Of a stretch of DNA of 64,000 bases, positions 1 through 8,596 are shown piece by piece. Both the position numbers and the translations under genes were made by a program. The DNA is from Bacteroidia bacterium (GTDB taxonomy: Bacteria > Bacteroidota > Bacteroidia > J057 > JADKCL01). Below the pieces are notes generated by a model. The model made no database searches. It had not been told where the DNA came from and saw only the letters and a list, made by a program, of their open reading frames with translations. Position 1 is the stretch's first letter; every line of letters begins with the position of its first letter. The stretch spans positions 248,001 to 312,000 of the forward strand of contig JACJYV010000002.1 of the NCBI GenBank assembly GCA_020635905.1. The letters run 5' to 3'.

Positions 1-4
1 CCCT

Positions 5-283
5 ATGAACGCGATCATCATCAGATTTGACTTTCACGATCCAAACCCGATTAAATCGAGCGATTTGATTGGTCTGCTGCGTCAAACTTACGGCGGCGCT
101 GTGAGCCTGATCGCCCAGGGAACCATTTTCCTGGATACTTACGATTCACCCGAAGTGGTATATTCCCTCATTGGAGACCTCTTTACCTTCGACGACAAAT
201 TATTCGTGGGTGAGTTGGGCGAATACCAAAGCTTACATCACATAACGCGGGTGGCTCCTTCTATGCGAAGGGTTGCTATCTGA
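5..283 (+). CDS. small hypothetical protein, possibly 5'-truncated
   Basis: A 92-residue reading frame opens with ATG four bases inside the window, so the true start could lie upstream. The product has no signal peptide or obvious membrane helix. It reads as a compact alternating hydrophobic/polar protein with acidic patches (DSPEVVYS, FTFDDK), as in small alpha/beta folds. I do not recognise the family. It is followed after about 30 bp by a strong Rho-independent terminator, which fits the last gene of a transcript running in from the left. The next gene, pyk, converges on it. Function is unknown; that it is a real gene is likely from the terminator and its clean ending. Confidence 0.55.
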   Translation: MNAIIIRFDFHDPNPIKSSDLIGLLRQTYGGAVSLIAQGTIFLDTYDSPEVVYSLIGDLFTFDDKLFVGELGEYQSLHHITRVAPSMRRVAI

Positions 284-314
284 TTCGGAAATCCTTGTAG
301 GGGTTTTCATTTCT

Positions 315-350
315 GGGGGCGGCATGCTGTGATGCCGCCCCCTCTTTTTT
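315..350 (+). terminator. Rho-independent terminator
   Basis: An 11-bp perfect stem, GGGGGCGGCAT (315-325) with ATGCCGCCCCC (332-342), closes a 6-nt loop and is followed by TCTTTTTT. It ends the transcript of the small gene at the left edge. Confidence 0.9.
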
Positions 351-472
351 GGCGACCTCAAAAAGCAAAGAATATCAAGGCGGACGCAGATTCAGAAAGC
401 GGAGTTTACCAGGGTAAATGAGCATTTCTGAACCAAGTCCAACGCAGAGATTCAAAGCTTTTTGAGGTCGCC
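351..472. repeat. 122-bp long imperfect palindrome between convergent genes
   Basis: The outer arms GGCGACCTCAAAAAGC (351-366) and GCTTTTTGAGGTCGCC (457-472) are perfect 16-bp complements. Matches continue inwards, with TTCAGAAA on both arms, down to the central palindrome TTTACC-AG-GGTAAA. The whole unit would fold into one long interrupted hairpin. It abuts the pyk stop codon (473) and starts directly after the upstream terminator. It may act as the pyk terminator region or be a mobile palindromic repeat. Confidence 0.7.
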
Positions 473-1903
473 TTATTCGATTACTTCAAACTTCAGCGTA
501 TTAGTCCGCCGACGGGCATGCAGGGGCATACTTGCGGTCGTAATCACGATGTCGCCGCGGGTGACCAGCTTTTTCTTGCGCAGCAATTCCGTCACATCAT
601 ACAAAGTATCGTCCGTGGATACGGCCTGATCGTAATAAAAGGCGCGCACGCCCCAGACCAGACTCAGGATGTTGAGCAGCTTGCGATTTTCCGTGAAGAT
701 GTAGATATAGGCCTTGGGACGGCATTTTGACAGCTGAAAAGCCGTATAGCCCGACACGGTCATGCCCGTGATGGCCTCTGCATCCATGTCCATGGCCAGT
801 TTGCAACCCGACACAATCAGGGTATCGTTGAGGAATGTCTCAGAGGAAATCCTTGATTTGAGGTTTTTGAAATAAATATTGGCCCCGTTTTCAATAGAAG
901 TCAGGATTTTCACGATGGAGCGCACCACCTCAGTGGGGTATTTTCCTACGGAAGTCTCGCCGCTGAGCATGACCGCATCCGCGCCGTCCATGACGGCATT
1001 GGCCACGTCCGAGGCTTCAGCCCGGGTGGGACGACGGTTGGTGATCATGGATTCCATCATCTGGGTTGCCACGATCACAGGCTTGGCCCGCTCGTTGCAC
1101 TTGGAAATGATGGTCTTTTGCCACATGGGCACATCTTCCAGATTGATTTCCACCCCCATATCGCCGCGGGCTACCATGATCCCATCTGAGGCGTCGATGA
1201 TCTCGTCGATGTTTTTGAGCGCTTCGGGCTTTTCGATTTTGGCAATGACCCGGGCGCCGCTACCCGCTTCCGTTATCATTTTCTTCAGATCCTTCACTTC
1301 CCGCGGGTTGCGCACGAAGGAAAGGGCGATCCAGTCTGCGTCGTGGGCAATGGCAAAGCGGATGTCGCGGATGTCTTTCTCAGTTATGGAAGGCAGTGAA
1401 ATGTTGGTGAAAGGCAGATTTACGCCCTTTTTACTTGAAATCTCATCTCCATGCAGCACTTCGAGCTTTACCAGATCCTTCTTATTGGTTTCCTTCACCA
1501 GCAATTCCACCTTGCCATCGTCCACCAGAATCAATTCACCCGGATTCACGTCCTCGGCAAAGGTTTCGTACTGCATGGGCAGCACATTTCCATCCTGAAC
1601 CGTAATGGAGGAATTGAGAAAAACGATGTCGCCGGGCTTGATGGGAAATGGCTTTTCCAGCAATCCCACCCTGATTTTGGGACCCTGCATATCGGCCAGG
1701 ATGGCCACATTGGTTTCGAGTTCCTCGTTGAGTTCGCGCAGGGTTTTAATGACCTGAAGGTGGTATTCATGCGTTCCATGCGAAAAATTCAGCCTGGCCA
1801 CGTCCATCCCGGCGAGGATGAGATCGCGGAGGGCTTCCTTTGATTCAGATACCGGCCCAATCGTGCAAACGATCTTGGTGCGGTTAAAAGTTATTTCTTT
1901 CAA
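473..1903 (-). CDS. pyk: pyruvate kinase
   Basis: Catalyses phosphoenolpyruvate + ADP to pyruvate + ATP, the last step of glycolysis, in the cytoplasm. The 476-residue length is normal. The N-terminal barrel strand TKIVCTIGP, the catalytic and Mg/K-binding region (KIEKPEAL, then DGIMVARGDMG) and the motif DAVMLSGETSVGKYP are all present, followed by the C-terminal allosteric domain. The ATG at 1903 overlaps the stop of the upstream small gene by four bases (ATGA type), so the two are translationally coupled. The pair diverges from acpP-fabF-rnc, a neighbourhood common in Bacteroidota. Identification is secure. Confidence 0.97.
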   Translation of the reverse strand: MKEITFNRTKIVCTIGPVSESKEALRDLILAGMDVARLNFSHGTHEYHLQVIKTLRELNEELETNVAILADMQGPKIRVGLLEKPFPIKPGDIVFLNSSITVQDGNVLPMQYETFAEDVNPGELILVDDGKVELLVKETNKKDLVKLEVLHGDEISSKKGVNLPFTNISLPSITEKDIRDIRFAIAHDADWIALSFVRNPREVKDLKKMITEAGSGARVIAKIEKPEALKNIDEIIDASDGIMVARGDMGVEINLEDVPMWQKTIISKCNERAKPVIVATQMMESMITNRRPTRAEASDVANAVMDGADAVMLSGETSVGKYPTEVVRSIVKILTSIENGANIYFKNLKSRISSETFLNDTLIVSGCKLAMDMDAEAITGMTVSGYTAFQLSKCRPKAYIYIFTENRKLLNILSLVWGVRAFYYDQAVSTDDTLYDVTELLRKKKLVTRGDIVITTASMPLHARRRTNTLKFEVIE

Positions 1904-2295
1904 GGTATCAGCTTGTTTATGTCCTGTTGAGAAGAGAGATCTATTGCCAGCGAAATTACGGCAATTTTATTGAGGCTGGCCTTTAATTTAGGTAAATCAG
2001 GGGTTAAATCTTTGAGAGGTTTGATGATAAACCAGAAACGAAACTCCCGGGCCATGCGGGGGATTTTCTTGTCGTTGCGGTTATTTTCCAGGAGAAAATA
2101 CTCAAAATTACTGTCCGTTTCGCGGTCAGAATAGCCTTCTCTTTCCCCTGCAAATTCGGGAGATTCGGCGGCCAGATTCAACTCAAGCTCCTGATTTATT
2201 TCCCAGCAGAGTTTCCAGATTTTCTCGTTGGAGGCGACTCCAAACACAAATCCGGGGTTCTCCACCTCCAATTTGATATATTTCTTCTTGCTCAA
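1900..2295 (-). CDS. IPExxxVDY-type small conserved protein
   Basis: A 131-residue soluble protein, acidic and rich in aromatic residues, encoded immediately upstream of pyk and overlapping it by 4 bp. In Bacteroidota a small protein called the IPExxxVDY family is often found between the fatty-acid block and pyk. The general character fits (N-terminal KKYIKLEVE, central EYFLLEN, C-terminal LNKIAVISLAIDLSS), but the literal name-giving motif is not clearly readable at the end here. The assignment therefore rests mainly on position, size and N-terminal pattern. Function is unknown for the family. It is probably transcribed with pyk from the 2296-2440 intergenic region, which it shares with the divergent acpP promoter. 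Confidence 0.7.
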   Translation of the reverse strand: MSKKKYIKLEVENPGFVFGVASNEKIWKLCWEINQELELNLAAESPEFAGEREGYSDRETDSNFEYFLLENNRNDKKIPRMAREFRFWFIIKPLKDLTPDLPKLKASLNKIAVISLAIDLSSQQDINKLIP

Positions 2296-2335
2296 GGCCT
2301 GTGATTTTTGCTAAAATAGAAAAATCCCACGTGGA

Positions 2336-2369
2336 TTTGATTGCATGCTGTTAAAAAGTATTATATTTG
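2336..2369 (+). promoter_or_regulatory. acpP promoter (Bacteroidota type)
   Basis: The -7 element TATATTTG (2362-2369) fits TAnnTTTG exactly. TTTG at 2336-2339, or TTG at 2341-2343, lies about 18-22 nt upstream as a -33 element. The leader to the acpP ATG is about 70 nt. Confidence 0.55.
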
Positions 2370-2445
2370 CCGGTGAATTTGAGGGGAATATTTCGTTTCC
2401 CTCGGTAATTAACGGTTTTATTCAATCATCTAAAACAAAGATAAG

Positions 2446-2685
2446 ATGTCTGAAATTGCTGATAAAGTAAAAACAATTATCATTGACAAGTTGGGTGTCG
2501 AAGCATCCGAAGTTACTCCTGAAGCCAGCTTCGCGAACGATCTGGGAGCCGACTCCCTTGACACCGTCGAACTCATCATGGAATTCGAAAAAGAATTCAA
2601 CATCAACATTCCTGATGAAGCTGCTGAGAAGATTGTGACTGTCGGGAATGCCATCAGTTACCTGGAATCTAACAGCGGAAAGTAA
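2446..2685 (+). CDS. acpP: acyl carrier protein
   Basis: A 79-residue acidic four-helix carrier that holds growing fatty-acyl chains on a 4'-phosphopantetheine arm. The attachment site is the DSL motif in GADSLDTVEL, with serine 37 as the modified residue. The helix II acidic face (ELIMEFEKEF) that contacts synthase partners is intact. It is the first gene of acpP-fabF-rnc, lies 3 bp before fabF, and follows a recognisable TAnnTTTG promoter. Identification is certain. Confidence 0.98.
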   Translation: MSEIADKVKTIIIDKLGVEASEVTPEASFANDLGADSLDTVELIMEFEKEFNINIPDEAAEKIVTVGNAISYLESNSGK

Positions 2686-2688
2686 TTT

Positions 2689-3933
2689 ATGGCTTTGCGC
2701 AGGGTAGTGGTTACTGGCCTTGGAGCCGTAACACCGCTTGGAAATGATGTTCCCTCCTACTGGGAAGGTCTGGTTAATGGAAAAAGTGGTGCGGCGCAAA
2801 TCACCCGATTTGATGCCAGTAAATTCAAAACCCAGTTTGCATGTGAAGTTAAGGGTTTCAACCCTGAAGACTACATTGACAGAAGGGAATCCAGAAGAAT
2901 GGATCCCTTCTGTCATTATGCTTTGGTATCTGCCGATCAGGCGATGGCAGATTCAGGCATTGATCTTTCCCAAACGAACCTTTACAGGTTTGGCGTAATC
3001 ATGGGCTCAGGTATTGGTGGTCTCCAGACTTTCCTGGACGAGATCACTGAATTTGCCCGCGGAGACGGAACGCCCCGTTTCAATCCTTTCTTTATCCCGA
3101 AGATGATCATTGACATCGCACCGGGACACATCTCAATCAAATACGGGCTCAAAGGGCCCAATTATTCCTGCGTATCTGCTTGTGCTACTTCCAGCAACAG
3201 CATTATCGACGCATTTCATCTGATCCGGCATGGCAATGCCGACCTCATGCTGGCTGGTGGCTCTGAAGCTGCGGTCAATGAGGCCGGAATTGGTGGGTTC
3301 AACGCCATGAAAGCTTTGTCCACCCGGAATGATGATCCCTCCACGGCCAGCCGGCCGTTCGATCTGGACCGGGACGGGTTTGTCCTGGGCGAGGGTGGCG
3401 GATGTTTGCTCTTGGAAGAACTCGAACACGCACTCGCGCGGGGAGCTAAAATATATGCAGAAATTGGCGGGGCAGGCATGACAGCCGACGCCCACCACAT
3501 TACTGCCCCCCATCCCGAAGGGGAAGGCGCAGCCAGGGTAATGGCGGAAACACTGAAGGACGCAAACATTTCTCCCGTGGAAATCGACTACATCAACGTG
3601 CATGGCACCTCGACTCCCCTGGGCGATATCGCAGAAACTTTGGCCATCAAACATGTGTTTGCTGACCATGCCTCCAAACTCAGTATTAGTTCCACCAAGT
3701 CCATGACTGGCCACCTCCTGGGTGCCGCTGGCGTGATCGAAGCAATTGCTTCCATTCTCGCCATCAAAAACGGAATCGTACCTCCCACCATCAACCATTT
3801 TACGGATGACCCGGAGTGCGATCTCGATTACACTTTCAACAAAGCAGTCAAAAAAGACTTGAAAGCTGCGCTTAGTAACACCTTTGGTTTTGGCGGCCAC
3901 AACGCCTGCCTGGTGTTCAAAAAGTGGAACTAA
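2689..3933 (+). CDS. fabF: beta-ketoacyl-ACP synthase II
   Basis: Condenses malonyl-ACP with acyl-ACP, elongating fatty acids in the cytoplasm. The 414-residue thiolase-fold protein carries the Cys-His-His triad: Cys165 in SACATSSN, His305 in NVHGTSTPLGD and His342 in TKSMTGHLLGAAG. The C-terminal glycine-rich loop NTFGFGGHNA is also present. It follows acpP by 3 bp and precedes rnc by about 12 bp, so the three are co-transcribed. The His-Cys-His arrangement and the length separate it from FabH. A long antisense frame over this gene is a coding shadow. Confidence 0.97.
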   Translation: MALRRVVVTGLGAVTPLGNDVPSYWEGLVNGKSGAAQITRFDASKFKTQFACEVKGFNPEDYIDRRESRRMDPFCHYALVSADQAMADSGIDLSQTNLYRFGVIMGSGIGGLQTFLDEITEFARGDGTPRFNPFFIPKMIIDIAPGHISIKYGLKGPNYSCVSACATSSNSIIDAFHLIRHGNADLMLAGGSEAAVNEAGIGGFNAMKALSTRNDDPSTASRPFDLDRDGFVLGEGGGCLLLEELEHALARGAKIYAEIGGAGMTADAHHITAPHPEGEGAARVMAETLKDANISPVEIDYINVHGTSTPLGDIAETLAIKHVFADHASKLSISSTKSMTGHLLGAAGVIEAIASILAIKNGIVPPTINHFTDDPECDLDYTFNKAVKKDLKAALSNTFGFGGHNACLVFKKWN

Positions 3934-3945
3934 AAATGAGACCAA

Positions 3946-4734
3946 TTGCTTAAGGCAGTTTACATTCGCTATTTCTCTAAAGACAAAGAGTTTGCGCGAC
4001 AGGTAAGCATGATCACCGGGTTCATGCCAAGAGAGATATTCCTGTATCAACTCGCGTTGAAGCATTCGTCTCTGGTGAAAAGCCGCAAAACCAGTGCCCG
4101 CGAGTGCAACGAGCGCCTCGAATTTTTGGGTGACACCATTCTCGACTCGGTCATTTCTGAATATCTGTTCAAGATCTATCCCCTGGAAGACGAAGGCTTT
4201 CTGACCGAAATGCGTTCCAAGATCGTGAATCGCAATTCCCTCAACCAGATTTGCCGCCAACTGAAGCTGGATGTGCTGATTCAGTTCAATAAGGGCCGCA
4301 ACGGGCAGGTGAGCAAGTACATGTACGGCGACGCGCTGGAAGCCTTCATTGGCGCGGTTTACCTCGACCTCGGGTTCAAGCGTACCAAGAGATTTGTGCT
4401 CAGCAAGATTATTTCCAATCACATTGACCTCAAAAAGACGGAAAACGTAGTTTACAACTACAAATCCATCCTGCTGGAATATGTGCAGAAGGAAAAGCTG
4501 GAGGAAATCATCTACGAGGTGGTGGCCGAAAAAGGCGAAGGAAAAAACAAGTTTTTCCAGGTGCAGGTCAGGATTGGGGAGAAAGTCTATGGAACGGGCG
4601 ACGGGTCCAAGAAGAAAATTGCCGAGCAAAATGCTTCTGAAGTTGCTTTGCTGGCCATGAATGTGATCAATTCAGAAGGACAGATCCTCAGCAATCTGAG
4701 CGGAAACGGCAATGGCCGCGATTCTGACCATTGA
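3946..4734 (+). CDS. rnc: ribonuclease III
   Basis: Double-strand-specific endoribonuclease that processes rRNA precursors and structured mRNAs. The family signature NERLEFLGDTILDSV holds the Mg-binding carboxylates. A second acidic cluster (GDALEAFIGAVYLD) and a C-terminal double-stranded-RNA-binding domain ending with KKIAEQNASEVAL follow. The total of 262 residues is typical once the Bacteroidota N-terminal extension is counted. The start is a TTG at 3946. The nearby ATG at 3936 is in another frame and reads only five codons before TAA, and the first in-frame ATG (4009) would cut into the conserved N-terminus. The non-ATG start 12 nt after fabF suggests coupled, low-level translation. Confidence 0.93.
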   Translation: MLKAVYIRYFSKDKEFARQVSMITGFMPREIFLYQLALKHSSLVKSRKTSARECNERLEFLGDTILDSVISEYLFKIYPLEDEGFLTEMRSKIVNRNSLNQICRQLKLDVLIQFNKGRNGQVSKYMYGDALEAFIGAVYLDLGFKRTKRFVLSKIISNHIDLKKTENVVYNYKSILLEYVQKEKLEEIIYEVVAEKGEGKNKFFQVQVRIGEKVYGTGDGSKKKIAEQNASEVALLAMNVINSEGQILSNLSGNGNGRDSDH

Positions 4735-4781
4735 ATTGAGCCCAATTTATTCAAGTTTTGAATCTTACGGCTGAGTGAGGC

Positions 4782-5501
4782 TCAAATCCTGATTTTCCTC
4801 AACACTTCGTCTTTGTAAGTCTTGCTTACCGGAATCAGTTTTCCGTTAATTTCCAGGGAATTACCCATCATAGATTCAACCTTATCCAGAGCTACAATCC
4901 AGCTTTTGTGCACCCGTAAAAAACTTCCCTCAGGCAATTCCTCCATCAGGCCTTTCATAGAAGCCAGGGTCACGTAGCGCTTGTCGCGGGTGCTGATGCG
5001 CACATACTCGCGCAATCCCTCAATGTGCAGGATGTCGGCAAAGACAATGCGCTCCAGTTTGTGGCCGGTCGAGACAAAGAAATGCGTTTTCTCGGCAAGA
5101 TTTCCCTGATTTGACCCACTTTGAGCCCTGCGTTTCAATTCCACAAAATCCCCCGCTTTATTGACCGCCTGAATGAAGCGATCCAAGGGAATGGGTTTCA
5201 GCAAATAATCCAATACATCCAGTTGGTAGCCTTCCAGCGCATATTCTGAATAGGCAGTGGTGAAGATCACGGCTGGCTTTTGCCTGAGGTTACGCAGCAG
5301 GTCGAGCCCGGTCAGGTCGGGCATCTGAATATCCAGAAACATGAGATCAACTTCGAGTTCCTGCAGGGTCTGCATGGCTTCCATGGCATTTTCACACACT
5401 TTTACCAGCTCAAGCTGGGGAATTTTGGACACATAATCCTGCAATAATACCCGGGCCGGGTACTCGTCGTCCACGATGATGCATTTCATATTGGGGTTCA
5501 T
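4782..5501 (-). CDS. LytTR-family response regulator
   Basis: A 239-residue regulator with a receiver domain (residues 5-120; acidic pocket DD11-12, phospho-acceptor Asp57 in FLDIQMPD, conserved Thr in FTTAYSEYALEG and Lys in YLLKPI) and a C-terminal LytTR DNA-binding domain (about 140-239, containing ILHIEGLREYVRI and FLRVHKSWIVALDKV). LytTR proteins bind paired direct repeats upstream of target genes. Its start overlaps the stop of the histidine kinase gene by 4 bp, so the two form one translationally coupled two-component system. No binding-site repeats are evident nearby and the regulon cannot be read from context. Confidence 0.93.
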   Translation of the reverse strand: MNPNMKCIIVDDEYPARVLLQDYVSKIPQLELVKVCENAMEAMQTLQELEVDLMFLDIQMPDLTGLDLLRNLRQKPAVIFTTAYSEYALEGYQLDVLDYLLKPIPLDRFIQAVNKAGDFVELKRRAQSGSNQGNLAEKTHFFVSTGHKLERIVFADILHIEGLREYVRISTRDKRYVTLASMKGLMEELPEGSFLRVHKSWIVALDKVESMMGNSLEINGKLIPVSKTYKDEVLRKIRI

Positions 5502-6601
5502 GATTCTTCCACAGGGGATAAATTCAACTTCAGAATGGCTTCAAATTGCGTTTCACCTTTCATGAGCTTCAGTTGGTGGCGACCTGGATAAAGCAATTCC
5601 AGCCTCTTTTTGATGTTTTCCAGGCCGACTCCGCTGGTTTTGTCCTTCATGGGATTGGTTTTGCCAAGGCTGTTGCCCATGGAAAATTCCAGTTGACCGG
5701 GCTCGATTTTCAATTCTCCTTTCACCCAACCGTCCGCCTCGTGGCTCACATTTCCATGCTTGAAGGCATTCTCCAAAAAGGGAATAAACAACATGGGTTC
5801 AATGAAAATCCCCTCCACCTGGCCATTTACCTTCAATTCCACATTTTGCTTACGGCCTTTCTTCAGGTCCTGCATGGCAATGAAGTCCCGCAGATAATCC
5901 AGTTCTTCCTGCAAATTTACCCTCGATTTCCGGGTCGCTTCAAGCATGTAGCGCATCATATTGGACAGCTTCATCACCGTGGGAGCCGTTTCGGGCGAGC
6001 CCGTGTAGGCCTGGGTGTAGATCATGTTGAGCACATTGAAGAGGAAATGGGGATTGACCTGAGATTGCAAAAAGCGCAGATCTGCTTCCAGCTTGGCCGA
6101 TTCCAGTTCCTGGGCCTGCATGCGTTTCTGGTACCATTCATCAATAAATCTGGCCAGAGAGGACACCACCAGCACCAGAAAAGAGGTCAGGAAAATGACC
6201 GACAAATGCTGGGCAGAAAGAGGTTCAAGCCCGATCAGGGGTTTCAGTAGCAAGGTGGCTTCAATCCAGGCCCGCAATACGCCCACTCCAAACCAGGCAA
6301 TCAGCAATAGCAGAAAGTAAACAGGAACATTATTGCGAAACAGGAAACGGTTGAGCAGATAAAAATTGATGTACACCAGACTGGCCTGAAGAAAAATGAT
6401 GACCACACTCCTTAGCAATGCCTTGGGGAAGTCAAGTAATTCGCTGAGAATGACTGAACTGAGGAGAAAATAAGCCGCCCAGAAAACCAGATGAAAAATC
6501 CAGGGATGCTTGCGGTAAATAAAATTCACCAGCTTTCCCGTGCGGGTAAAGATGGGGCGTTCGCCCGAAATTATACCTGGAAGCTGCGAATTGGAAAACA
6601 T
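5498..6601 (-). CDS. LytS/YehU-type sensor histidine kinase
   Basis: A 367-residue membrane kinase. Four hydrophobic helices span about residues 35-150 with very short loops, so the signal is probably sensed within the membrane. A short coiled coil (EWYQKRMQAQELESAKLEADL) links to the His_kinase-type core, whose phospho-acceptor His (about 185) lies in SQVNPHFLFNVLN. The ATPase domain shows N-box-like FIPFLENAFKHG and a G-box GVGLENIKKRL. It is upstream of and overlapping the LytTR regulator gene by 4 bp, its evident partner. No periplasmic ligand domain is visible. Its input is unknown. Confidence 0.92.
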   Translation of the reverse strand: MFSNSQLPGIISGERPIFTRTGKLVNFIYRKHPWIFHLVFWAAYFLLSSVILSELLDFPKALLRSVVIIFLQASLVYINFYLLNRFLFRNNVPVYFLLLLIAWFGVGVLRAWIEATLLLKPLIGLEPLSAQHLSVIFLTSFLVLVVSSLARFIDEWYQKRMQAQELESAKLEADLRFLQSQVNPHFLFNVLNMIYTQAYTGSPETAPTVMKLSNMMRYMLEATRKSRVNLQEELDYLRDFIAMQDLKKGRKQNVELKVNGQVEGIFIEPMLFIPFLENAFKHGNVSHEADGWVKGELKIEPGQLEFSMGNSLGKTNPMKDKTSGVGLENIKKRLELLYPGRHQLKLMKGETQFEAILKLNLSPVEES

Positions 6602-6685
6602 GCACCAATAAGTTCAAAGTTCCATCCATCTGCAAATTTTCTCAACGAAATCCCCCTGACTTTCAACCAAATTGAACCCGCCCGA

Positions 6686-8596
6686 TCAACGCTCGACCAC
6701 ATAGATCACCTGCCTGAAAAAGACCAGCGTGCGAAAATCTTCCCTGAAAGTCAGTTGCAGCCCCAGCTTTTCAAATAACTGCCGCCACTGGGCATCATTT
6801 TTATTGGTGTGGGGGTGCCCTTCAAACTCCAGATTCACCAGACTGTCTGTGAAGAAAGTGAGTTCTTTCTGGAGCTCATTATGGTAAATGTCTTCCATGA
6901 TCACCACTTTGGGGGCCACCCGCAGGGCTTCCCGCAAAACTGCCTCAGGATCTGGAGTATGGTGCAGCACGGTAATCAAAAGCGCACAATTAAACTGACT
7001 GTCGGCAAACGGGAGTCGCTTTCCGTCATAAATCACGGGCCTGATTTCCTCAAACAGAGAAATATCCTTTACATCCACGGTTTGTACAGGGATGCCTGCC
7101 TGACCCAAAACAAGGGCAATTCCCCCGTGTCCCGTGCCAATATCGAGGGTATTTTCGCCGGGCGAGAGATGTTTCAATATTCGCTCCTGCTTGATTTTCA
7201 ACCTGGGAGGGATGGTTTTCTTCAACCATGACCTGAGGCGGGGACGGGTTAAAACCCACTCAGACAGGTTCATACCGCGGTTGCGAATGGCCACTTCATA
7301 CCAGACAAAGGCAAACAGAATCAGGTATTCCAACCCAATCACCAGCCAGCTTTCCTGGTAGCTTTGCTCGTGGTAAGTGAGGTAGGTGAAGGGAATCAGG
7401 AATGACCAGAGAATGGGAAAACGCCAGCGGGAAACGGCGGCCAGAAACACAAAGGTGGTGATGTACCAGGGATGCACGGTACTGGCCAGAAAGTAGTATA
7501 AACTGAGGCAAAACAGCATCCAAACGGCCCAGGAAGCCCAGGGGGCAATTGTTTCCTTTTCACGCCAGGCTTGCCAGAGAATGAGGGCTGCAATCAGCAG
7601 GGGAAATATCCTGCCCAGCAGCAGGTTGATGCCCGTAAACCAGAGTGGTTTGGAAATCAGGTAATAAATGGAGGCATTGAATTCAAATTTCTGGAAATAC
7701 AGGTTGACGCTGGTGAAAAAGTTCTTCAGGGTTGTCAGGTCAAAATAAGGTGCAAACTGGACTGTGAGGGCCAATCCAACCAAAAGGCCAAAAAGCAGGG
7801 CTTTTTGCCAACCCAACCTTTTCAGCAGAAAAGGCATGAACATGAGGGGGATGAGCTTTGCTCCCACCGCCAGCGAAAAGGCCACTGCGGCCAGCGGCAA
7901 AATCTTTTTCTGGAGAAGAAATAAGGAGGCGGCCAGGAAAAATATCATCAAGACCTCAAAGTGCAGATTGGCCGACAATTCTATGATAACCAGCGGATTG
8001 AGGGTATAAAGCAAAGTTGATTTGCGGGATAGTCCAAAAGAGCGGGCCAGGCGGGGCAACAGCAAAATGGTACCCACTTCCGCCAGAAAGGTAACGGCCT
8101 TCATGCCCATCACCGCGCCATTCAGGTCATGGGGCGAAAGTTTACAGCCCAGCCAGAATATCCATTGCAAAAACGGGGGATAGACGCTGAAGTATTCTTT
8201 GGAATTGAGTTGGGCAAAAAGCTCAGGCGTAAGACCTGCAACCTGATTGCCTGCAATCAGTTCAGAAGGCAGATGCGAATAGGGGTTGAGGCCCGCTTCC
8301 ATCAGTCGTCCATCCCAGACAAAGCGGTAAAAATCATCAGACAGGGCAGGCAGGGCAAAGATCAGGGCGAATCTGATGGCAATTCCCAGGGCTGAAAGGG
8401 GAAAAAAGTCACGCTGGTCGTCTGACCAGCGCAGGATGCCCCAAAGGGAAATGAACGGCAACAGGTAAAGGAGAATTACCCGGGGAAAATTTGTCACCTG
8501 GGTTTGCCAGGCCAACAGGTAAAAACTGGCGACCGCCAGGGCAGCCAGCGCATAAACTCTGAAAGCTGTATTGCGGGATACCCCCTCAGCCAGCAT
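6686..8596 (-). CDS. polytopic glycosyltransferase fused to a SAM methyltransferase
   Basis: A two-part protein of 636 residues. The first 440 or so residues are a GT87/DUF2029-like integral membrane glycosyltransferase: about ten hydrophobic helices, with the acidic motif SDDFYRFVWDGRLMEAGLNPY in the first extracytoplasmic loop and a conserved HPWY near helix nine. The last 170 residues are a class I methyltransferase with the SAM loop LDIGTGHGGIAL and a post-I acidic residue in VQTVDVKD. The ATG at 8596 is preferred because it overlaps the upstream stop by 11 bp; an in-frame ATG at 8635 would overlap by 50 bp. It is the last gene of the cluster running from 13726. Enzyme and substrate are not known. 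The fusion suggests one lipid-linked sugar is both transferred and methylated. Confidence 0.8.
   Translation of the reverse strand: MLAEGVSRNTAFRVYALAALAVASFYLLAWQTQVTNFPRVILLYLLPFISLWGILRWSDDQRDFFPLSALGIAIRFALIFALPALSDDFYRFVWDGRLMEAGLNPYSHLPSELIAGNQVAGLTPELFAQLNSKEYFSVYPPFLQWIFWLGCKLSPHDLNGAVMGMKAVTFLAEVGTILLLPRLARSFGLSRKSTLLYTLNPLVIIELSANLHFEVLMIFFLAASLFLLQKKILPLAAVAFSLAVGAKLIPLMFMPFLLKRLGWQKALLFGLLVGLALTVQFAPYFDLTTLKNFFTSVNLYFQKFEFNASIYYLISKPLWFTGINLLLGRIFPLLIAALILWQAWREKETIAPWASWAVWMLFCLSLYYFLASTVHPWYITTFVFLAAVSRWRFPILWSFLIPFTYLTYHEQSYQESWLVIGLEYLILFAFVWYEVAIRNRGMNLSEWVLTRPRLRSWLKKTIPPRLKIKQERILKHLSPGENTLDIGTGHGGIALVLGQAGIPVQTVDVKDISLFEEIRPVIYDGKRLPFADSQFNCALLITVLHHTPDPEAVLREALRVAPKVVIMEDIYHNELQKELTFFTDSLVNLEFEGHPHTNKNDAQWRQLFEKLGLQLTFREDFRTLVFFRQVIYVVER

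Noticed and set aside
879..1598. 239-codon open frame on the plus strand
   Set aside because: Lies entirely within pyk on the opposite strand. It is Ser/Thr/Arg-rich with no domain.
3133..4629. 498-codon open frame on the minus strand
   Set aside because: It is antisense to fabF and rnc, both certain genes. Its product has no domain, and its length follows from the codon use of the opposite strand.
4736..4785. TTGAGCC/GGCTCAA as a bidirectional terminator after rnc
   Set aside because: The arms are 36 bp apart, reach into the LytTR gene and have no T-run, so termination there is not supported.
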